NCBI RefSeq assembly: GCF_937960835.1
Contig: NZ_CALGPC010000002.1
Coordinates: 1-64,000, forward strand
Direction of reading: 5' to 3'
DNA length: 64,000 bases
Origin: an uncultured Ferrovibrio sp.
Lineage (GTDB): Bacteria; Pseudomonadota; Alphaproteobacteria; Ferrovibrionales; Ferrovibrionaceae
Position numbers and translations under genes: made by a program. Under the pieces are notes generated by a model, which ran no database searches, had not been told where the DNA came from, and saw only the letters and a list, made by a program, of their open reading frames with translations. Positions within the stretch are counted from its first letter, which is position 1, and every line of letters starts with the position of its first letter. Shown one piece after another: positions 16,452 to 25,798 of the stretch.

Positions 16452-18035
16452 ATGATGATGCGATGGAAAACGCTCACTGCAGCCGCCTTGCTTTCGGCGG
16501 GGATGTTGGCAGTGGCGCTGCCGGGACAGGCGCAGGAGCTCAAGATCGGCATCTCGACCGAACCGAGTGCGCTTGATCCGCACTACCATAATCTCGGCCC
16601 GAATAACCAGATGGCCTTCACCATCTTCGACACGCTGATCCTGCAGGATGACAAGCAGAAGCTGGTGCCGGGCCTCGCTGAGAGCTGGAAGACGATCGAC
16701 GACACCACCTGGGAATTCAAGCTGCGCAAGGGCGTGAAGTTCCATGACGGCTCGCCGTTCACCGCCGCGGACGTCGTCTTCTCGCTGGCGCGTCCGGCCA
16801 AGGTTCCGAACAGCCCGTCGCCGTTCACGCTGTTCACCCGCTCGGTCGCCGAAGTCAAGGTGATCGACGATCATACGGTTCAGTTCATCACCAAGGCGCC
16901 GGCGCCGCTGCTGCCGACCGATTTGAGCCGCGTGGCGATCATGTCGTCCAAGGCGGCCAAGCCTGATGTTGCCGAGGGTATGACCACCGAGGCGCTCAGC
17001 AAGGGCGAAGGCCTAATCGGCACCGGTCCCTACAAGTTCGTCGAGTGGACTCGCGGCAATCGCATCGTCCTTGAAGCCAACAAGGATTACTGGGGTGGCA
17101 AGCCTTCCTGGGAGCGCGTGATCTATCGTCCGATGTCGAATGACGCGGCCCGAGTTGCTGCGCTGCTCGCGGGCGATGTCGACATGATTGAGAATCCGCC
17201 GCCGGCCGACCTGAAGAAACTGCGCGAGAATCCAAATGTGAAGATCAGCCAGGCGGTGTCGAACCGTCTGATCTACATCCATCTCGACAGCTTCACTGAG
17301 CCGACCGTTGGCATTCCCGACGCGAATGGAAAGAACCCGCTGAAGGACGTCCGCGTTCGCAAGGCGCTGTCGATGGCGATCAACCGCGAGGCGATCACCA
17401 GCCGCATCATGGAAGGTCTGGGCCAGCCCACCGGCGATTTCCTGCCCTATCCGATGTTCGGTACCCGTCAGGACGCCAAGCCGGAGAAGTATGATCCGGA
17501 TGCCGCCAAGAAGCTGTTGGCCGAGGCCGGCTATCCGAATGGTTTCTCGATCACGCTGGGCACCCCGAACAACCGTTACATCAACGACGCGGAAGTCGCC
17601 CAGGCCGTGGCTTCGCAGTGGACCCGTATTGGCGTGAAGACCAAGGTGGAAGCTTCGACCGCCACCGTGTTCTTCAAGAATCGCGACGCTTTCGCCTATT
17701 CGGCTTACTTGGCCGGTTGGGGCGCCGGCACGGGCGAGATGTCCGACCCGCTGCGTTCGCTGGTTGCGACCCCGATCAAGGAGAAGGGCTTCGGCGGCAC
17801 CAACAAGGGCCGTTACTCGAACCCACAGCTGGATGCGATCATCGAGCAGGCGCTTGGCACCGTCGACGACGCCAAGCGCGAAGCCCTACTGCAGCAGGGG
17901 TCGAAGATGGCGCTCGACGATCAGGCGCTGATTCCGCTGCATATCGAAGTGACGCCGTGGGCCACCCGCAAGGGGCTGAGCTACAAAGCCCGCGCCGACC
18001 AGTACACCTATGCGAATGGTGTGACGCGCGACTGA
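16452..18035 (+). CDS. Peptide/nickel-type ABC substrate-binding protein, copy 1
   Basis: Periplasmic binding protein of family 5 (DppA/OppA-like), 527 aa. A Sec signal ends at GQAQ; the mature start ELKIGISTEPSALDPHYHN and the block WEFKLRKGVKFHDGSPFTAADV are family hallmarks. GGGGAGAG precedes the ATG triplet. No permease or ATPase gene is adjacent, so it must work with a transporter encoded elsewhere or be an orphan. A close paralogue follows at 18976, beyond the inverted nadK. An intrinsic terminator lies 24 bp after the stop. Confidence 0.92.
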   Translation: MMMRWKTLTAAALLSAGMLAVALPGQAQELKIGISTEPSALDPHYHNLGPNNQMAFTIFDTLILQDDKQKLVPGLAESWKTIDDTTWEFKLRKGVKFHDGSPFTAADVVFSLARPAKVPNSPSPFTLFTRSVAEVKVIDDHTVQFITKAPAPLLPTDLSRVAIMSSKAAKPDVAEGMTTEALSKGEGLIGTGPYKFVEWTRGNRIVLEANKDYWGGKPSWERVIYRPMSNDAARVAALLAGDVDMIENPPPADLKKLRENPNVKISQAVSNRLIYIHLDSFTEPTVGIPDANGKNPLKDVRVRKALSMAINREAITSRIMEGLGQPTGDFLPYPMFGTRQDAKPEKYDPDAAKKLLAEAGYPNGFSITLGTPNNRYINDAEVAQAVASQWTRIGVKTKVEASTATVFFKNRDAFAYSAYLAGWGAGTGEMSDPLRSLVATPIKEKGFGGTNKGRYSNPQLDAIIEQALGTVDDAKREALLQQGSKMALDDQALIPLHIEVTPWATRKGLSYKARADQYTYANGVTRD

Positions 18036-18058
18036 CGCGTTACGCTAAACGGCCAGGG

Positions 18059-18089
18059 AAACGCCGCGGCATTGCCGCGGCGTTTTTTT
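18059..18089 (+). terminator. Intrinsic terminator after binding protein copy 1
   Basis: AACGCCGCGGC (18060-18070) pairs with GCCGCGGCGTT around loop ATT, followed by a T run to 18089. It separates the binding-protein gene from the convergent nadK, whose stop begins at 18091. Confidence 0.9.
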
Positions 18090-18859
18090 CAGGAGATGAA
18101 CTGCTCGTTCAGAATGCGCTCTTCGAGGTCATGACCGGCATCGAACAGCAGACGCAGGCTGATCTCCGGGGCTTCCCTCACTGTGACTTCGACGACGTCG
18201 CGCACTTCGTTGAAATCGGCGGTGGCTGAAACCGGCCGCTTGAAATAATCCATCACCTCGAACTTTACCGTCGCAGTCCGCGACAGCAGGGCGCCGCGCC
18301 AGCGCCGCGGCCGGAAGGCACTGATCGGCGTCAGGGCCAGCACGCCGGCATCGAGCGGCAGGATCGGGCCATGAGCCGACAGGTTATAGGCGGTACTGCC
18401 GGCTGGTGTCGCCACAAGGGCGCCGTCACCGGCCAGTTCGTCGATTCGCACCCGGCCATCGATGGAAATGCGCAGTTTGGCGATCTGCCGGGTCTGCCGC
18501 AGCAGGGCAACCTCGTTGATCGCCAGCGCTTCATGGACTGCGCCGGCCTCGGTGGTGGCCTGCATGCGCAGGGGGTGAATCGCTGCGGCATTGGCATTGG
18601 CCAAGCGCGCCGGCAGGTCATCTTCGTTGTATTCGTTCATCAGGAAGCCGACCGTGCCCTGGTTCATGCCATAGATCGGCAGATTCAGCTTCATGTAGCG
18701 ATGCAGGGTTTGCAGCATGAAGCCGTCGCCGCCCAGGGCGACGATCACGTCGGCGGATTCCGGGGCGACGTGGCCGTAGCGGGCGGTAAGGCGCTCGCGC
18801 GCGACTTCCGCAGGCTCGCCTTTTGCCGCCACGAAGGCGATCTTGTTCAAGCTGGTCAT
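18089..18859 (-). CDS. nadK: NAD kinase
   Basis: Phosphorylates NAD to NADP, 256 aa. Motifs: [11 protein letters not shown] (the GGDG motif, residues 43-53), NEYN near 77-80, and the glycine-rich [18 protein letters not shown]. Length is normal for the short alphaproteobacterial form. It lies in reverse orientation between two binding-protein paralogues, suggesting that the duplication or an inversion moved around it. Confidence 0.95.
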   Translation of the reverse strand: MTSLNKIAFVAAKGEPAEVARERLTARYGHVAPESADVIVALGGDGFMLQTLHRYMKLNLPIYGMNQGTVGFLMNEYNEDDLPARLANANAAAIHPLRMQATTEAGAVHEALAINEVALLRQTRQIAKLRISIDGRVRIDELAGDGALVATPAGSTAYNLSAHGPILPLDAGVLALTPISAFRPRRWRGALLSRTATVKFEVMDYFKRPVSATADFNEVRDVVEVTVREAPEISLRLLFDAGHDLEERILNEQFIS

Positions 18860-18975
18860 GGCCGCAGTATAGCGGCGGCCATGGGGTGCGCCAGCCTCAA
18901 GGAACCTGTCCCTGCCTTGCTACGTATTACCCAAGCAGGCAAGCTGCCGGTCCGCGCAGCAGAAAGGCGATGACC

Positions 18976-20544
18976 ATGACGTCGGCATTACGCATAGCGG
19001 TTCTGGCGATTTCTTTGGGGCTGTTGCCCTGCATGGCGGGGGCGCAGGAGCTCAGGATCGGCCTGTCCACAGAGCCCAGCTCGCTGGATCCCGATTATCA
19101 CAATGTCACGCCGAACAACCAGATCGCCTATTCGATCTTCAACACCCTGATCCAGCAGGACGAGACCCAGAAGCTGACGCCGAGCCTGGCTGAGAGTTGG
19201 CGCAATCTCGATGACACGACTTGGGAGTTCAAGCTGCGCAAGGGCGTGAAATTCCACGATGGCAGCCCGTTCACCGCTGCCGATGTGGTGTTTTCGCTGG
19301 CGCGTCCGGCCAAGGTGCCCAACAGCCCGTCGCCGTTCACGCTGTTCACCCGCTCGGTCGCCGAGGTGAAGGTGATCGACGACCACACGGTGCATTTCAT
19401 CACCAAGTCCCCGACGCCCTTGCTGCCCAACGATCTTAGCCGCGTGGCGATCATGTCGTCCAAGGCGGCCAAGCCCGACGTGGCGGAAGGCATCACCACC
19501 GACGCTCTCAATCGTGGCGAGGGTCTGATCGGCACCGGCCCTTATCGCTTTGTGGAATGGACGCGCGGCAACCGGCTGGTGCTGGAAGCCAACCCAAATT
19601 ACTGGGGCGGCAAGCCTAAATGGGAGCGGGTGATCTATCGTCCGATGTCGAACGACGCCGCGCGTGTCGCCGCATTGCTGGCGAATGATGTCGACATGAT
19701 CGAGAATCCGCCGCCGGCCGACATCAAACGGCTGCGCAGCAACACGGATGTGAAAATCAGCGAGGTTCTGTCGAACCGGCTGATTTATTTGGCGCTGGAT
19801 GTGGGTTCGCCGACGGCTGGCATCCCGGATGCAGACGGGAAGAACCCGCTGCAGGACCGGCGTGTGCGCAAAGCCCTGTCGCTGGCGATCAATCGCGAGG
19901 CGATCACCAGCCGCATCGTCGAAGGTCTGGCCAAGCCGGCAGGTGATCTGCTGCCCTATCCGATGTTCGGCGCCCGCCGCGAGGCGCAGCCGGATCCCTA
20001 TAACCCGGATGCCGCCAAGAAGCTGCTGGCCGAGGCGGGCTATCCGAATGGCTTCAGCATCACCATAGGTTCGCCCAATAACCGATACATCAACGATTCC
20101 GAAGTGGCACAGGCGATCGCTTCGCAATGGACCCGCGTCGGGGTGAAGTCGAGGGTGGATGCGGTGCCCAGCACGGTTTTCTTCAAGAACCGCGATGCGT
20201 TTGCCTACTCCGCGGCGCTGGTCGGCTGGGCAGCAGGTACGGGCGAGATGTCGAACCCGCTGCGCTCCCTGATCGCAACCGTCAATCGCGAGAAAGGCTT
20301 CGGTACGGCGAATAAAAGCCGCTATTCGAATCCCGCGCTCGATGCCTTGATCGAAGAGGCTCTGCGCACGGTGAACGACAAGTCCCGGGAAACCTTGCTG
20401 CAGCGCGGCTCGCAGATGGCCCTGGAAGACCAGGCCATCGTGCCGCTGCATTTCGAGATCACATCCTGGGCGCTGCGCAAGGGCTTCAGCTACAAAGCCC
20501 GGGCAGACCAGTACACGCTGGCTATCGGCGTGATAAAAGAGTAG
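18976..20544 (+). CDS. Peptide/nickel-type ABC substrate-binding protein, copy 2
   Basis: Family 5 binding protein, 522 aa, roughly three quarters identical by eye to the product at 16452. The Sec signal ends at GAQ before ELRIGLSTEPSSLDPDYHN. ATG 18976 has AAAGG (18963-18967) eight bases away; ATG 18970 is the alternative. Stretches of identical DNA are shared, for example 44 bases (16809-16852 and 19321-19364). Ligand unknown. No permease or ATPase is nearby. Confidence 0.9.
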   Translation: MTSALRIAVLAISLGLLPCMAGAQELRIGLSTEPSSLDPDYHNVTPNNQIAYSIFNTLIQQDETQKLTPSLAESWRNLDDTTWEFKLRKGVKFHDGSPFTAADVVFSLARPAKVPNSPSPFTLFTRSVAEVKVIDDHTVHFITKSPTPLLPNDLSRVAIMSSKAAKPDVAEGITTDALNRGEGLIGTGPYRFVEWTRGNRLVLEANPNYWGGKPKWERVIYRPMSNDAARVAALLANDVDMIENPPPADIKRLRSNTDVKISEVLSNRLIYLALDVGSPTAGIPDADGKNPLQDRRVRKALSLAINREAITSRIVEGLAKPAGDLLPYPMFGARREAQPDPYNPDAAKKLLAEAGYPNGFSITIGSPNNRYINDSEVAQAIASQWTRVGVKSRVDAVPSTVFFKNRDAFAYSAALVGWAAGTGEMSNPLRSLIATVNREKGFGTANKSRYSNPALDALIEEALRTVNDKSRETLLQRGSQMALEDQAIVPLHFEITSWALRKGFSYKARADQYTLAIGVIKE

Positions 20545-20573
20545 CGAAATATGAAATATAGAGGCGGCCGGGC

Positions 20574-21581
20574 TCAGCCGCCGGTGACGCTCATATGACG
20601 CGGCACTGCGGCGGTCCGCTGGCGCCGGTCGATCACGAAGTCATGGCCTTTCGGCTTACGCGCAATCGCCTCGCGGATGGCCGCTTCCAATAGGGCATCG
20701 TTTTCCGACTGTCGCAGCGGTGTGCGCAGATCGGCGGCATCGTTCTGACCTAGGCACATATACAGCGTGCCGGTGCAGGTCAGTCGCACCCGGTTGCAGC
20801 TTTCGCAGAAATTATGGGTCATCGGAGTGATGAAGCCAAGCCGGCGGCCGGTTTCGCGCACCACGTAATATCGCGCTGGCCCGCCGGTACGGTAATCCGT
20901 CTCATCCAGGGTCCAGTGCCGCTGGATCTGCGCCCGCGCCATCGATAGCGGCAGATACTGATCCAGCCGCGCGGCGTCGCCGATCTCGCCCATCGGCATG
21001 ACTTCGATCAGCACAAGATCGAAGCCTTCCTCGCCGCACCAGGCGATGAGGTCGTCAAATTCATTGTCATTGATGCCGCGCAGCGCCACAGCGTTGATCT
21101 TGATCTGCAGGCCGGCAGCTTTCGCCGCCTGCAGTCCCGCCATCACCTTGTCCAGCTTGCCCCAGCGGGTCAAAGCCGTGAACTTGTCCGCTTGCAAGGT
21201 ATCGAGCGAGACGTTGATCCGCCGCACGCCTGCTGCCGCCAGCAAAGCCGCGTATTTCTCCAGCTGACTGCCGTTGGTCGTCAGGGTCAGCTCATCCAGG
21301 TCGCCGGTATTCAGATGACGGCCAAGGCTGTCGATCAGCGTCATGATGCCGCGCCGGACCAGCGGCTCGCCGCCGGTGAGACGCAGTTTGCGCACGCCCA
21401 TGCGGATGAAGGTTGAGCAAAGCCGGTCGAGCTCTTCCAGGCTGAGAAGCTCCGCCTTCGGCAGGAAAGTCATGTCCTCTGCCATGCAATAGACACAGCG
21501 GAAATCGCACCGGTCGGTAACCGAAACGCGAAGATACGAAATCGTGCGGCCGAAGGGATCAAGCATGGCAATTGTGGGCAA
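20574..21581 (-). CDS. moaA: GTP 3',8-cyclase (molybdenum cofactor step 1)
   Basis: Radical SAM enzyme making the first molybdopterin intermediate from GTP, 335 aa. N-terminal SAM cluster CDFRCVYC, C-terminal cluster [18 protein letters not shown], and the functionally important C-terminal Gly-Gly (SVTGG). It probably starts at TTG 21581, ten bases after GGAGG; ATG 21566 is an in-frame alternative lacking a nearby ribosome site. The cofactor is needed by NasA, though the gene is 8 kb away in its own unit. Confidence 0.95.
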   Translation of the reverse strand: MPTIAMLDPFGRTISYLRVSVTDRCDFRCVYCMAEDMTFLPKAELLSLEELDRLCSTFIRMGVRKLRLTGGEPLVRRGIMTLIDSLGRHLNTGDLDELTLTTNGSQLEKYAALLAAAGVRRINVSLDTLQADKFTALTRWGKLDKVMAGLQAAKAAGLQIKINAVALRGINDNEFDDLIAWCGEEGFDLVLIEVMPMGEIGDAARLDQYLPLSMARAQIQRHWTLDETDYRTGGPARYYVVRETGRRLGFITPMTHNFCESCNRVRLTCTGTLYMCLGQNDAADLRTPLRQSENDALLEAAIREAIARKPKGHDFVIDRRQRTAAVPRHMSVTGG

Positions 21582-21696
21582 TAAAGCCCGACCTCCAGGC
21601 CCTTAAAATAGAGAGGAGGGATAGCAGGGGCAATCCCTCCGAACTCCGCAATTGACCTTGATCACATCAGTTGGCGGCGATCAGCGCTTTCAGCGC

Positions 21697-24375
21697 CTAG
21701 CCATTGAGCGGCAGACGAACCTGGATGACGTCGCTGCTGGGGCCTGGCACCGTCTGGAAGCCCAATTCCGTCGCGAGCGTACGCATCGCCTGATTCTCGC
21801 GCAGGATATCGCCAATGATCTCGCGCGTGCCGCGCTGCTTGCAATACTGGATGATCTTGCGCATCAGCGCCTGGCCAAGGCCATGGCCCTTCATATCGGA
21901 TCGCACCAGCACCGCGAACTCGGCCCGGATATTGTCCGGATCGGTGATCGCGCGCACGACGCCTAAGGTTTCCGAATGCCCGTTTATATTCCGCGTGGCT
22001 ATAAACGCCATTTCGCGCTCGTAGTCGATCTGCGTGAAGCGTGCCATCTCCGAATGCGGCAGGGCCCGCATCGGCGAGAAGAAGCGCAGGCGGAAATCCT
22101 CTGCCGAGACGCGGCGCACGAATTCGTGATGCGTTGGCTCGTCCTCGGGGCGGATGGGCCGCAACAACACTATCTCGCCGGTAGGCAGCGTGATGGTCTC
22201 TTCCAAGCCGCGAGGATAGGGCCGGATGGCCAGACGGTCATGTCCGACCACATCACTGGGCTTGAGCACGATGCGCGCATCCAGCGCGATCATGCCCTGA
22301 TCGTCGGCATAAAGCGGGTTGATGTCGAGTTCGCTGATCTCCGCATGATCGGCAATTAGTTGCGCCACGCGGATCAGAACGGTGGCCAAAGCCTTCCGGT
22401 CGACGGGCGGGAAGTCGCGGTAACCGGAAAGAAGCCGGCTGACCTTCGTGCGGTCGATCAGATCGTTGGCCAGATGCATGTTCAGCGGCGGCAGGGCCAC
22501 AGCGCGGTCGCCGATCACTTCCACGCCGACACCACCCTGGCCGAACATGATCGCGGGCCCGAAGATCGGATCGGTCAAGGCGCCGATGATCAGTTCGTGA
22601 GCGCGGGCGCGGCGAATCATCGGCTGCACCGTAAAGCCGTCGATCCGGGCTTCCGGCCGGTGCTTGCGGACGCGTTCCAGCATCGCCTGTGCAGCCGTTA
22701 AGACCTCGGCCTCGCTGCTGAGATTGAGCGCGACACCGCCGACATCGGATTTATGCGTGATGTCCGGGGAGAGGATCTTGATGGCAACCGGGAATTCCAG
22801 CCGATGCGTGGCAGTCGCAGCTTCCTCCGGCGTCGCTGCCGCTTCCGTCGGCACGGCGGGAATGCCGTAGGCCGACAGGATGCGCTTGCCTTCTATCTCG
22901 TTCAGCATCGAGCGGTTTTCACGCAGCGCGGTTTCGATGACCTCCCGCACGGCTGCATGATCGGGTTGCAGATCCTCCGGCATCTCATCCGGTGTCTGCA
23001 TCAGGACCTGCATGTTGCGGCGGTAGTTCACCATATGGGCGAAGGCGCGTATTGCCGCATCGGGGGTGTCGTAGGAGGCAAGGCCCGCTTCGGCAAAGGC
23101 CTTGCGCGCTTTTTGCACCGCATCTCCGCCGGACCAGCAGGTCAGGATGTTTTTCGGGCTGTTGTGCACCGCCTTGATGACGGCGCGCGCCGGCTCGATG
23201 GATGGCACGATGGCGGTTGGCGCATGCATGACCAGGACGGCATCCACGCCAGGGTCGGACAGCACCGCCTGCACGGCGGCGGCGTAACGTTCGCTGGGTG
23301 CGTCGCCGATGATGTCGATCGGATTGCTATGCGACCAGGTCGGAGGCAACACGGCATCGAGCTGTGTGATCGTCGCCGGCGAAAGATCGGCAAGGCTGCC
23401 GCCAAACTCGATCAGCTTATCCACCGCCATGACGCCCGGTCCGCCGCCATTGGTCACGATGGCGAGTCTTTCACCCGGCAGTTTCCGATTGCGTCCCAGC
23501 GTCTCGACGGCGGCGAACAGCTCTTCAACACCATCCACGCGCAGGATACCGGCGCGGCGCAAGGCCGCCGAGTAGACGTCGTCGCCGCCAGCAAGCGCGC
23601 CGGTGTGAGAGGCGGCTGCCTGGGCGGCGCGAGCGTTGCGGCCGGATTTCACCGCAACAATCGGCTTGTTGCGGGCTGCGGCACGTGCCGCAGAGACGAA
23701 TTTGCGCGCCTGCTTCACGGACTCGATGTAAAGCAGAATGGCGCGGGTCTGAGGATCGCTGGCCAGGTAATCCAGCATGTCGCCGAAATCGATGTCGGCA
23801 GAATCGCCCAGCGATATGAAATGGCTGAATCCGATGCCATGCTGCTTCGCCCAGTCGAGCACGATGGTGCACAGCGCGCCGGATTGACTGACGAAGGCCA
23901 ACTGGCCCGGTTCGGCGCTGGTATGGGCAAAGGACGCATTCAAACGCAGGCCAGGCACCAGCATGCCGACGCAGTTCGGCCCCAGGATGCGCAGCAGATG
24001 CGGTTTGGCGGCATCCAGCATCGCTTGCTGAAGTGTGCGGCCGTCTGGCGTTTTGCCGCTCGATAAGCCGGCAGTCAGAACGATCACTGCGCGGCATCCC
24101 GTCTCGCCAAGCGTCCCGATGAGTCCGGGCACGGTGTCAGGCGGTGTGCAGATCACCGCCAGGTCTGGGCTGGCGGGGAGGGCGCGGACATCGGGATAGC
24201 AAGTCAGGCCCTGCAGGGCGCGGTATTTCGGATTGACCGGCCAGATGGAGCCTTGGAAACCACCGCTCAGAATATTGCTCAGCACCACGGTGCCGACTCG
24301 GGTCGGCCGGTCGGAAGCGCCAATCACTGCGACAGAACGCGGCGCAAAAAGCTTGTCGAGATTACGAATCGTCAT
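21697..24375 (-). CDS. Acyl-CoA synthetase (ADP-forming)/GNAT fusion, Pat-type protein acetyltransferase
   Basis: An 892-aa multidomain protein. In order: CoA-binding Rossmann (RSVAVIGASDRPTRVGT), succinyl-CoA-ligase-like domains with the conserved SHTGALAGGD histidine region, an ATP-grasp domain (FPVAIKILSPDITHKSDVGG, about 520-700), and a C-terminal GNAT (about 710-890; acetyl-CoA loop in VRSDMKGHGLGQALM). This matches bacterial protein lysine acetyltransferases of the Pat/PatZ class, which silence acetyl-CoA synthetase and other enzymes. Whether the synthetase half is active cannot be told here. Monocistronic by appearance. Confidence 0.88.
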   Translation of the reverse strand: MTIRNLDKLFAPRSVAVIGASDRPTRVGTVVLSNILSGGFQGSIWPVNPKYRALQGLTCYPDVRALPASPDLAVICTPPDTVPGLIGTLGETGCRAVIVLTAGLSSGKTPDGRTLQQAMLDAAKPHLLRILGPNCVGMLVPGLRLNASFAHTSAEPGQLAFVSQSGALCTIVLDWAKQHGIGFSHFISLGDSADIDFGDMLDYLASDPQTRAILLYIESVKQARKFVSAARAAARNKPIVAVKSGRNARAAQAAASHTGALAGGDDVYSAALRRAGILRVDGVEELFAAVETLGRNRKLPGERLAIVTNGGGPGVMAVDKLIEFGGSLADLSPATITQLDAVLPPTWSHSNPIDIIGDAPSERYAAAVQAVLSDPGVDAVLVMHAPTAIVPSIEPARAVIKAVHNSPKNILTCWSGGDAVQKARKAFAEAGLASYDTPDAAIRAFAHMVNYRRNMQVLMQTPDEMPEDLQPDHAAVREVIETALRENRSMLNEIEGKRILSAYGIPAVPTEAAATPEEAATATHRLEFPVAIKILSPDITHKSDVGGVALNLSSEAEVLTAAQAMLERVRKHRPEARIDGFTVQPMIRRARAHELIIGALTDPIFGPAIMFGQGGVGVEVIGDRAVALPPLNMHLANDLIDRTKVSRLLSGYRDFPPVDRKALATVLIRVAQLIADHAEISELDINPLYADDQGMIALDARIVLKPSDVVGHDRLAIRPYPRGLEETITLPTGEIVLLRPIRPEDEPTHHEFVRRVSAEDFRLRFFSPMRALPHSEMARFTQIDYEREMAFIATRNINGHSETLGVVRAITDPDNIRAEFAVLVRSDMKGHGLGQALMRKIIQYCKQRGTREIIGDILRENQAMRTLATELGFQTVPGPSSDVIQVRLPLNG

Positions 24376-24702
24376 GCGCGGTGCCCCTAAATCGATACGC
24401 GACAGGACTTATTGCGCCTGTCTTAATCGCTTATGCTGGGCATGTTCGCATAATAACGTTCCACCGCAACGCGGAGGCTCTGGCTGCGACGATATGCCGG
24501 CGTTAACCTTTTTTATGCCGGAGCGCAGTTCTCCGTCGCTAAGACACTCGTCCAGGATACTTGGAAATCCAATGGGATGACTGCCCGACAATCCAATCTC
24601 AGGGCAGGGAGAGAGCGGCAATCGGGCTGGTTTTGGTTAACAAAAACTCACCGAAGTCCTTATGACAATTAGCAAATTTTGCCGCAGACGCATTTTTCCC
24701 TA

Positions 24703-24731
24703 TTGACGGGTTCGCCGCCGGTGGGTAAAAA
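24703..24731 (+). promoter_or_regulatory. Candidate flagellin promoter
   Basis: TTGACG (24703-24708), a 17-base spacer and TAAAAA (24726-24731) resemble a housekeeping promoter. The start would be near 24738, giving a 50-nt leader beginning within the hairpin at 24735-24756. A more distal start would include the whole hairpin. Confidence 0.4.
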
Positions 24732-24734
24732 TCA

Positions 24735-24756
24735 GTCATCCTCAAAAGAGGACGAC
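24735..24756 (+). promoter_or_regulatory. Hairpin in the flagellin 5' leader
   Basis: GTCATCCTC pairs with GAGGACGAC around loop AAAA, with one A-C mismatch. It lies about 30 bases upstream of the flagellin ATG. FlbT of Caulobacter binds the 5' leader of flagellin mRNA and promotes decay; flbT lies just downstream, so this hairpin is a candidate target (inference). Confidence 0.45.
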
Positions 24757-24787
24757 ACACCTAGATCCTAGAACAGGAGCTTTTCAA

Positions 24788-25606
24788 ATGCCTAATTCCG
24801 TCAATACCAATACTGGTGCCCTCGTTGCCCTGGCCTCGCTGCGCACGATCAACAGCGACCTGGACAAGACTTCCAAGAAGGTTCAGACCGGTTTCAAGGT
24901 TGCCGACGCGTCGGACGACGCTGCGGTCTTCTCGGTTGCTCAGGGCATCCGTGGTAACATCAAGGCCTATTCGGCTGTGCAGTCCTCGCTGGCCAACGGC
25001 GAAGGCCTCGGCCAGGTGACCAACGCCGCGCTGAAGGGCATCTCGGATCAGATCGCCGAAGTCCGCGCCAAGTTGGCCCTGCTGGGTAACGACGCTCTGA
25101 CCGCCGAGCAGCGCACGATCTACCAGAACGACGTCAATGAGCTGCTGGGTACCATGACCCGCTATGCTCAGCAGGCGGAGTACAATGGTCAGAACCTGAT
25201 CAAGACTGGTGGTACGGACCTGTCGACCGTGGGTGATACCAGCGGCACGATCTTGACCCTGACTGCGGTCGATATCGAAGCTGCCATCACCACCGCTCAG
25301 GGCGCCCTGGCGATGACCGGTTCGGCCGACTACGCTGCCGACGTTGCTGCTATCGACACCCTTGAGAACGCTGTGAACGACGCTTCGGCGACGATCGCTG
25401 CCCAGACCAAGGCGATGTCGCTGCAGAAGAGCTTCGTTGACGATCTGGTCGACGCCACCAAGAAGGGCCTTGGTGCTCTGGTTGACGCCGACGTGGCTGC
25501 CGAAAGCGCCACCCTGCAGTCTCTGCAGGTCCGTCAGCAGCTGGCCATCCAGTCGCTGTCGATCGCCAACCAGTCGCCGAACACCCTGCTCAGCCTGTTC
25601 CGTTAA
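24788..25606 (+). CDS. Flagellin (short alphaproteobacterial type)
   Basis: A 272-aa flagellar filament protein. The conserved N-terminal D0/D1 (SVNTNTGALVALASLRTINS, then TGFKVADASDDAAVFSVAQ) and C-terminal D1/D0 (LQVRQQLAIQSLSIANQ ... TLLSLFR) are present, with only a short central segment, so exposed D2/D3 domains are essentially missing. CAGGAGC precedes the ATG. Codon use is strongly biased to C-ending codons, as in highly expressed genes. A terminator follows, then flbT and flaF. Confidence 0.96.
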   Translation: MPNSVNTNTGALVALASLRTINSDLDKTSKKVQTGFKVADASDDAAVFSVAQGIRGNIKAYSAVQSSLANGEGLGQVTNAALKGISDQIAEVRAKLALLGNDALTAEQRTIYQNDVNELLGTMTRYAQQAEYNGQNLIKTGGTDLSTVGDTSGTILTLTAVDIEAAITTAQGALAMTGSADYAADVAAIDTLENAVNDASATIAAQTKAMSLQKSFVDDLVDATKKGLGALVDADVAAESATLQSLQVRQQLAIQSLSIANQSPNTLLSLFR

Positions 25607-25632
25607 TCGGCAGTCTGAACAAGACTTCGGGG

Positions 25633-25661
25633 AAGGGGGCCGCAAGGCCCCCTTTCTTTTT
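25633..25661 (+). terminator. Intrinsic terminator after flagellin
   Basis: AAGGGGGCC pairs with GGCCCCCTT around loop GCAA, followed by TTCTTTTT. It isolates the flagellin message from flbT. Confidence 0.9.
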
Positions 25662-25773
25662 GTCGTCACGATCTTTTTTGCTTTCTAAGCGGCTTTCGTC
25701 ACGGGATCGAACGGGATTTCTTGACGGGGGGGCGGAAGCCGGATAGCCCTGTCTAGTCGTTAACAGATTGGGA

Positions 25774-25789
25774 GGAGGCGCAAGCCTCC
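25774..25789 (+). promoter_or_regulatory. Hairpin overlapping the flbT ribosome site
   Basis: GGAGGC-GCAA-GCCTCC is a perfect 6-bp stem with a stable GNRA loop, ending nine bases before the flbT GTG. The only Shine-Dalgarno-like sequence upstream (GGAGGAGG, 25771-25778) overlaps its 5' arm, so translation of flbT may be structure-controlled. Confidence 0.4.
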
Positions 25790-25798
25790 CGAAATCGC

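Larger units (their letters stand above)
24376..24787 (+). other. Intergenic region upstream of the flagellin gene
   Basis: A 412-bp gene-free, AT-richer gap. The first 300 bp show no ORF or strong structure. The 3' part holds a promoter-like pair, a hairpin and the CAGGAGC ribosome site, listed separately. No clear sigma-28 or sigma-54 flagellar promoter was found by eye. Confidence 0.6.

Noticed and set aside
18988..20451. Antisense frame of 487 codons opposite binding protein copy 2
   Set aside because: Mirror of a conserved gene; composition typical of a shadow frame.
22753..24066. Plus-strand frame of 437 codons opposite the Pat-type gene
   Set aside because: The minus-strand protein has clear domains; this frame has none.
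24601..24700. Classical sigma-28 or sigma-54 flagellin promoter
   Set aside because: No TAAA-N15-GCCGATAA or GG-N10-GC element of acceptable quality was seen; only a sigma-70-like pair was recorded.
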